Shown here piece after piece: positions 58,708-64,000 of a stretch of DNA of 64,000 bases. Below the pieces are notes generated by a model. It was given only the letters and a program-made list of their open reading frames with translations, did not search any database and was not told the DNA's origin. Both the position numbers and the translations under genes were made by a program. Numbering within the stretch: the stretch's first letter is position 1; each line of letters opens with the position of its first letter. Origin of the DNA: Porticoccaceae bacterium (lineage in GTDB: Bacteria > Pseudomonadota > Gammaproteobacteria > Pseudomonadales > Porticoccaceae); assembly GCA_029248755.1 (NCBI GenBank), contig JAQWIR010000007.1:29166-93165 (forward strand), given 5' to 3'.

Positions 58708-61077
58708 ATGTTAAACAACAGTCTTAAATTACTAATAATCTCGATTTTAATGATAATAGGAGTCCCAGTGAGCGCTGAGTTGGATGAAAAAATCCTGTCA
58801 CAAAAAATTGAGCATCTAGTGTCAAAAATGACATTAGAGGAAAAAGCACTTCTCACTTCAGGAAGAGACGCATGGAGCACCCAGCCCATAGAGCGACTGG
58901 ATATACCCTACATTTGGATGGCTGATGGACCTCATGGTCTTCGTCGGGCACCAACAACAGATACATGGGGCTATGGCAATCAAGCACCAGCCACTTGCTT
59001 CCCTACAGCCTCAGCGTTATCAGCCTCATGGGATATGGAGTTACTACAAGAAGTAGGCGCCGCACTCGGCGTAGAGTCCAATGCATTAGGTGTAGATTTA
59101 TTACTAGGACCCGGTATTAACATTAAGCGCTCACCATTAGCTGGGCGAAATTTTGAATACTTCTCAGAAGACCCAATTCTCTCTGGAAAATTGGGTGCAG
59201 CCTACATTAATGGGGTGCAAAGTCAGGGTGTTGGAGCAACAGCCAAACACTATGTAGCCAATAATGTAGAAACAAAGCGCATGTGGGCAAACTCAAACGT
59301 AGACGAGCGCACATTAAATGAAATCTATATGACGCCATTTGAAATTGCCGTCAAAGAAGCCCAGCCATGGTCAGTTATGGCATGCTACAACAGAGTTCAG
59401 GGCACCTATGGTACAGAATCCCTAAGACTATTAACCGATAAGTTAAAAAATGAATGGGGCTTCAAAGGTTTTGTAGTATCAGATTGGGATGCCGTAGTTG
59501 ATCGTGTTCAAGGTATACGAGCGGGAATGCATTTAGAAATGCCCGGCAAGCCAGCCAGAATAACCAACAAAATGGTTGTTGATGCAGTCAAAAATAATGA
59601 ATTAGACGAGCAACAATTAGATTCAATTGTAAAAGACCTCCTACGTATCGTATTCATGGGCCAAAATGTTAATGATAAGCATGGCGATCAAAAGATTGAT
59701 CAACATCATCAGCTAGCACGCAAAGTTGCAGCAGAAGCTATCACGCTATTAAAAAATACCGAAAAATTGCTCCCAGTCGATGCATCCAAATATAAGAAAA
59801 TCGCAGTGCTCGGTGAGTTTGCAGTTAATCCACGCTATCAAGGCAATGGTAGTTCACAGGTTAAGCCCACCAAGCTAGATAAGTTGATGGATATTATTCG
59901 TCAAGAATATGGTCAAGATATTGAGATTGAATACTCAGCAGGTTATAGCCTAGCCAATGATGATGACCTCTCATTGGTAGAAGCAGCAGTAGCAGTAGCG
60001 GCCGATGCAGATCTAGCACTAGTTATGGCAGGACTGCCATTAAGTTATGAGTCAGAGGGTATTGATCGCACCCATATAGATCTGCCACCCTCTCACAACA
60101 AGCTAATTAGTGCCGTTGCCAAAGCTCAGCCAAATACAGCAGTAATCCTTACCAACGGAAGTGCCATCGCAATGCCTTGGGTTGACCAAGTTTCAGCAAT
60201 TCTTGAAACATGGCTAGGCGGCCAAGCAGGTGCAGGTGCAATCGTCGATGCCGTATTCGGTAAAGTAAACCCATCGGGTAAATTAGCTGAGACATTCCCA
60301 GTTCGTTTAGAGGACAGTCCAGCCTACTTAAATTTCCCCGGCGAAGACGGACAAGTAATTTATGGTGAACGCATGTTTGTCGGCTATAGGTACTACGATA
60401 AGCGCAATATAGAGCCATTATTTCCATTTGGCCACGGTTTATCCTACACCGAGTTTGGGTACAGTGATTTAAAACTATCCGCCACAGAACTAACTGACAA
60501 AGATAAACTAGAGGTTAGCCTAACAGTCACCAATACCGGTAAAGTAAAAGGTAAAGAAGTAATACAGCTTTATGTTGCCGATAAAGAGTCAACGGTTCAG
60601 CGGCCAGTGAAAGAACTAAAAGCCTTCGATAAAGTTGAACTAGAGCCAGGTGAAAGCAAAAGTGTTAACTTTACCCTAAATAAAAGAGACTTCTCCTACT
60701 ACAGTAAAGTCTATGATCGCTGGCTTGCGGAAAGTGGCGAATTTCAAATTTTAGTCGGTTCATCATCTCGCGATATCCGACTCAAGGGTAATTTAAACCT
60801 AAACAATACAGAAAAACTAAATTACACCATGACAATGTTTAGCTTTTTCTCAGAATTTTGGAGTAATCCACAACTTAAGCCCTTACTTATAGAGTTTATG
60901 CCAAACTGGATTAAAGCAATGACACCGGCAGGAAAACCAATTGAAGAAGCTAAAATTGAAGATTTTCTCCAACAACAACCCCTCATAAAATTCCCATACT
61001 TCACAGGTGGAGAAGTTGATGAGCAAAAAATTAAGGCATTTGTTGAGCAAATCAATCAGTTAACATTTAACCCATAA
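58708..61077 (+). CDS. bglX: GH3 beta-glucosidase, secreted
   Basis: Signal peptide; WMADGPHGLRRAP; KHYVANNVETKR; GFKGFVVSDWDAV (nucleophile D); C-terminal fibronectin-III-like FPFGHGLSYTEF. Confidence 0.95.
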   Translation: MLNNSLKLLIISILMIIGVPVSAELDEKILSQKIEHLVSKMTLEEKALLTSGRDAWSTQPIERLDIPYIWMADGPHGLRRAPTTDTWGYGNQAPATCFPTASALSASWDMELLQEVGAALGVESNALGVDLLLGPGINIKRSPLAGRNFEYFSEDPILSGKLGAAYINGVQSQGVGATAKHYVANNVETKRMWANSNVDERTLNEIYMTPFEIAVKEAQPWSVMACYNRVQGTYGTESLRLLTDKLKNEWGFKGFVVSDWDAVVDRVQGIRAGMHLEMPGKPARITNKMVVDAVKNNELDEQQLDSIVKDLLRIVFMGQNVNDKHGDQKIDQHHQLARKVAAEAITLLKNTEKLLPVDASKYKKIAVLGEFAVNPRYQGNGSSQVKPTKLDKLMDIIRQEYGQDIEIEYSAGYSLANDDDLSLVEAAVAVAADADLALVMAGLPLSYESEGIDRTHIDLPPSHNKLISAVAKAQPNTAVILTNGSAIAMPWVDQVSAILETWLGGQAGAGAIVDAVFGKVNPSGKLAETFPVRLEDSPAYLNFPGEDGQVIYGERMFVGYRYYDKRNIEPLFPFGHGLSYTEFGYSDLKLSATELTDKDKLEVSLTVTNTGKVKGKEVIQLYVADKESTVQRPVKELKAFDKVELEPGESKSVNFTLNKRDFSYYSKVYDRWLAESGEFQILVGSSSRDIRLKGNLNLNNTEKLNYTMTMFSFFSEFWSNPQLKPLLIEFMPNWIKAMTPAGKPIEEAKIEDFLQQQPLIKFPYFTGGEVDEQKIKAFVEQINQLTFNP

Positions 61078-61207
61078 AACTTGTGGCAACAATGTGCTTA
61101 ACAATCTCATTGTTGCCGCAAATATTCTGCTATTAATGTGCGCCTGGTTATAGAGCTATCTAAAACTTTTATCTTAATCCGAATAATTTTAAGAAATTTG
61201 CTAAAAC

Positions 61208-61223
61208 TGTGAACTGCATCACA
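61208..61223 (+). promoter_or_regulatory. Second perfect CRP site, class II position
   Basis: TGTGA-ACTGCA-TCACA centred at 61215.5; TATCTT at 61245-61250 is exactly where a -10 box must be for +1 = 61257 (-41.5). Confidence 0.75.
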
Positions 61224-61256
61224 CTTTCTAATTAAAATATGGTCTATCTTGAAAGA

Positions 61257-61345
61257 AGTACACAGTGTTTAGATTTGAACATTAATTCACAGTGAGTAGT
61301 AGCATTGCTTCCTGCTTTGATGCCCCTTTCGAGGGGCAAATTTTT
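61257..61345 (+). ncRNA. Putative ~89-nt CRP-activated small RNA
   Basis: Starts at the implied class II +1, no ORF, ends in TGCCCCT-TTCG-AGGGGCA-AATTTTT; the next gene is convergent, so no downstream CDS can be the target of this promoter. Confidence 0.65.
61321..61345 (+). terminator. Intrinsic terminator with UUCG loop
   Basis: 7-bp stem TGCCCCT/AGGGGCA, TTCG loop, then AATTTTT; oriented only for the + strand. Confidence 0.9.
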
Positions 61346-61390
61346 ACCGATACAAACCGATACAAGAAAGATTTAAGGGGTGATAAAAAT

Positions 61391-61798
61391 TTAGTGTTTG
61401 CTACAGTAATTCTCCCAGACTATTTCGCCTAGAAGATATTTTAATTTAGGAACTAACTTATCAATAGAAATGGATTTTACGAAATAACCACTAATATCAA
61501 GTTCTCTAGTACCATTGATAATCTCACTTTTCTCTGCAGACAAAACAACAATAGGGATGGGATTATTTTTTCCAGTAAGCTTCTCACGTTTTCTAACAAT
61601 TTTTATAAATTCAATTCCATCGACAATGGGCATACTTAAGTCGGTCAGAATTAAATCACAGTGACGAATAGTTAATAGTTCTAGAGCTTGTTGGCCATTT
61701 TCAGCGGGGATGCATTTAAGGCCATGTGATTCCAATGTGGCTACGATAATAGTTCGGCTCAATCGTTCATCTTCGACGACAAGAATCGTTCTTTTCAC
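61391..61798 (-). CDS. Receiver-only response regulator (CheY-like)
   Basis: ILVVEDERLSRTIIVATLESHG; phosphoacceptor in LILTDLSMPIVDG; GYFVKSISIDKL; no output domain. Confidence 0.93.
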   Translation of the reverse strand: MKRTILVVEDERLSRTIIVATLESHGLKCIPAENGQQALELLTIRHCDLILTDLSMPIVDGIEFIKIVRKREKLTGKNNPIPIVVLSAEKSEIINGTRELDISGYFVKSISIDKLVPKLKYLLGEIVWENYCSKH

Positions 61799-61853
61799 GA
61801 ATTATGAACCTCTAATGGGTGATCAATTTAAATAGGTATTTGGGCATTAAGCA

Positions 61854-62237
61854 TTAGCTAATAATTTCAAGTAATTGCTTAATTTTTGGTACTAATTTAT
61901 CAATCGGTTCTTTCTTAATAAAGTATCCACTAATATTCAAAGCTACAGCGGAATCTATCATTTCACCTTCCTCCGCAGATAGCACAACGATAGGTACATC
62001 CTTATTAATTGCGAGCTGATTTTCACCACTTCGTATAGCTTTTATTAAATCTAATCCATTGAGAACTGGCATTCTTAAGTCAGTAAGAATTAAGCCGCAT
62101 TCTAGGGTACTCAACATTTTCAATGCCTCTCGACCATTTTCTGCAGAAATACAATGTAATCCATGAGCCTTCAAGGTAGCTAAGATAATAGTTCTACTGA
62201 GTTTCTCATCTTCAACAACAAGTATAGTTTTGTTCAT
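61854..62237 (-). CDS. Receiver-only response regulator, tandem paralogue
   Basis: ILVVEDEKLSRTIILATLKAHG; LILTDLRMPVLNG; GYFIKKEPIDKL. Start at MNKTIL (62237). Confidence 0.93.
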   Translation of the reverse strand: MNKTILVVEDEKLSRTIILATLKAHGLHCISAENGREALKMLSTLECGLILTDLRMPVLNGLDLIKAIRSGENQLAINKDVPIVVLSAEEGEMIDSAVALNISGYFIKKEPIDKLVPKIKQLLEIIS

Positions 62238-62757
62238 AAGCTTTGGGCATCCAGCCAGTATCAAATTAATAAGGCAACATATCTAGATTCAGCTCCACAT
62301 ATGCATCTCATGAGCGTAATTAAAGAGAGACTACAAAACATCATTGTCACAATTTTGATTGAGTAATTATAAGTTAGCCACACAAGTCATTAACCCACAG
62401 GCCACGCTCTTCTTGGAAGAATAGTCCAAAATAGACAGTGTTTTTTAAAGTATTGAACTTCTATGGAAATGTTTATAATGGGCCTGCTAGAAAGAACCGC
62501 GTATTAGGGATTTTGAATCCTGTTTAAACCCCCTTAAGTCCTACAAAATTACCTGAGATCCCTACAAAACTCCTTCAGCGAAAAGAGGGGGGGTAGCGAT
62601 CTTGTGATGGGGGTATTCACTATATGCGGTTTCATAGCGGTTAATACTCTTATCAATACCTTACCTGATATACCCTTAAATCAATGCTTACTGACGAAGT
62701 ATTGGTCTATTATTTGATTAATGTATAAATCTGTTTTGACTAAGGAAAGTCCTAAAT

Positions 62758-62859
62758 ATGAAACCATTACTTTTATTTGGATGGCTAACAATTTTAGTCG
62801 GTAGCGCCAAATTACCTCATGAAATTTTAGAGCGAGCAGCAGCTAGAGTAGCTGATTAA
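62758..62859 (+). CDS. Candidate 33-aa small membrane-type peptide
   Basis: MKPLLLFGWLTILVGSAKLPHEILERAAARVAD, preceded by AAGGAAAG; not in the ORF track because of size. Confidence 0.35.
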   Translation: MKPLLLFGWLTILVGSAKLPHEILERAAARVAD

Positions 62860-62882
62860 CTAAAATTTCACATGGAGAGTGG

Positions 62883-63860
62883 TTGATAGCACTTAAGAAA
62901 AAGCCAATGCAAAAAATAAAACTAGACACTTCAAATATTAGAAAAATTATTGGTTCAGTCACTTTAGTAGCTGTTCTCGCATATTTTGTGTGTGTCTCAA
63001 ACCGATTAAGCATTATAGAGTCAACTCCTAAACAGGCTATCACCAGTCAGGAGCGAGAGGTAGTTATTGCAAAGCCTGAGCCTTTGCAGCTAGATGCTGA
63101 AGTCGTCACTATTGGACCTGACGTTGAGCCAGTTGAGATTAACTACCTATCGGTTGAAGAAGCCTTTGAAGCAACAGAACAGCAGGCTTTAGAATTATTG
63201 GAGGATTATAAATTTCATCTATCTCAAGATACTGCTGAAAGTCACTTCGGTATATTCCGAATCAAGTCAAGCTGCATGGGTATTAATTTCTATACGCAAC
63301 AAGATTTAGATGGCTGGATTGCAGAAGATAAGTGGGCTAGAGGACGCGAAGCTATGAGGTTTGAAGCCATAGAGTTAATGATGCGAGTTGGGCGGTGTCA
63401 TAAATTAGTATCTTTTATAGGTACGGAAGAAATCGGAGATGCAGAGCTTTTATATAGTTCGTTAAAACGATCAGCAGAGCTAGGCCATCCCATCGGTAAA
63501 TTGCTTCTAGGCAAAAACACAGACCCTACAAATATGACTGTGTTATTTACTGATGCTTATGAGTTTTCAAAGGTGTTTCCCCGATTCAAAGCCGAGGTCT
63601 ATGGTATGGCTTTAAGGTATATAAAAAGCGATCACTACTATGAGGATAATACGACATACTTGGCCTTGTCCTATATGGTTTTGCGTGATGGGATTATATT
63701 TAATGAATTTGTTGACCCTAATCAAGTTGTTAGTGACATACAAGATGCGATGGAAATTGATTTACGCCCTTTAGAACTGGATGCTGTTCATCGAAAAAGA
63801 AAAGAGATTACAGAGGCTATGGAAAATGGCGATTGGAGTTGGTTGCTTTCAGAAAGCTAG
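62883..63860 (+). CDS. Hypothetical protein with N-terminal TM anchor
   Basis: 325-aa ORF (TTG start, or ATG at 62907); KIIGSVTLVAVLAYFVCVSNRLS then a helical, acidic domain. Confidence 0.7.
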   Translation: MIALKKKPMQKIKLDTSNIRKIIGSVTLVAVLAYFVCVSNRLSIIESTPKQAITSQEREVVIAKPEPLQLDAEVVTIGPDVEPVEINYLSVEEAFEATEQQALELLEDYKFHLSQDTAESHFGIFRIKSSCMGINFYTQQDLDGWIAEDKWARGREAMRFEAIELMMRVGRCHKLVSFIGTEEIGDAELLYSSLKRSAELGHPIGKLLLGKNTDPTNMTVLFTDAYEFSKVFPRFKAEVYGMALRYIKSDHYYEDNTTYLALSYMVLRDGIIFNEFVDPNQVVSDIQDAMEIDLRPLELDAVHRKRKEITEAMENGDWSWLLSES

Positions 63861-63918
63861 TAATTTATCAGCCTTCTTATTGGGGGCTTTTTATTTCGCT
63901 TTAAGTGATTGATTTATA

Positions 63919-63995
63919 TGGTAGCTACGGGTGGACTTGAACCACCGACCCCAGCATTATGAATGCTGTGCTCTAACCAGCTGAGCTACGTAGCC
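63919..63995 (-). tRNA. tRNA-Met (CAT anticodon), CCA encoded
   Basis: Reverse complement GGCTACGTAGCTCAGCTGGTTAGAGCACAGCATTCATAATGCTGGGGTCGGTGGTTCAAGTCCACCCGTAGCTACCA folds as a cloverleaf; anticodon loop TTCATAA. Confidence 0.95.
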
Positions 63996-64000
63996 ACTAA

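Noticed and set aside
62600-62620. TTGTGATGGGGGTATTCACT as a third CRP site
   Set aside because: Half-site spacing is 9 nt rather than 6 and the second half is incomplete.
1-64000. CRISPR arrays, insertion sequences, prophage or integron structures
   Set aside because: No regularly spaced repeats, transposase, integrase or phage genes were recognisable; the window looks like stable chromosomal backbone with metabolic islands.

Overview
The window is a chromosomal segment of a heterotrophic, photoheterotrophic marine gammaproteobacterium. Gene content resembles the SAR92/OM60-type group, but that assignment is an inference from content only. From left to right it contains: (i) a beta-1,3-glucan (laminarin-type) utilisation region with a truncated extracellular protein at the left edge, three GH17 proteins, a ~1150-aa beta-1,3-glucan phosphorylase-like protein, a GPH sugar transporter and a GH2-like TIM-barrel protein; (ii) an M3 peptidase, an S1/P1 nuclease and a TonB receptor - halogenase - SapC - halogenase - cupin block; (iii) a proteorhodopsin plus complete retinal operon (crtE, crtI, crtB, crtY, blh, type 2 idi); (iv) an FeS-type photolyase and a DASH cryptochrome; (v) housekeeping genes glyA, nrdR, ribD, ribE, ribBA, ribH, nusB, thiL, pgpA, an RND pump, ribA and hisF; (vi) an ECF sigma / ChrR anti-sigma pair; (vii) a FucP-type MFS transporter and a GH3 beta-glucosidase; (viii) two tandem receiver-only response regulators and a tRNA-Met. 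The most novel-looking signal is non-coding. The GH3 gene is bracketed by two intergenic units. Each has a perfect TGTGA-N6-TCACA CRP palindrome exactly 41.5 bp from the +1 implied by a -10 box (class II geometry). Each is followed by non-coding sequence: one is a ~137-nt multibranched RNA with a competing pairing, the other is ~89 nt and ends in a canonical intrinsic terminator. These are candidate CRP-activated small RNAs. All family calls come from reading the motifs; no database search was run.
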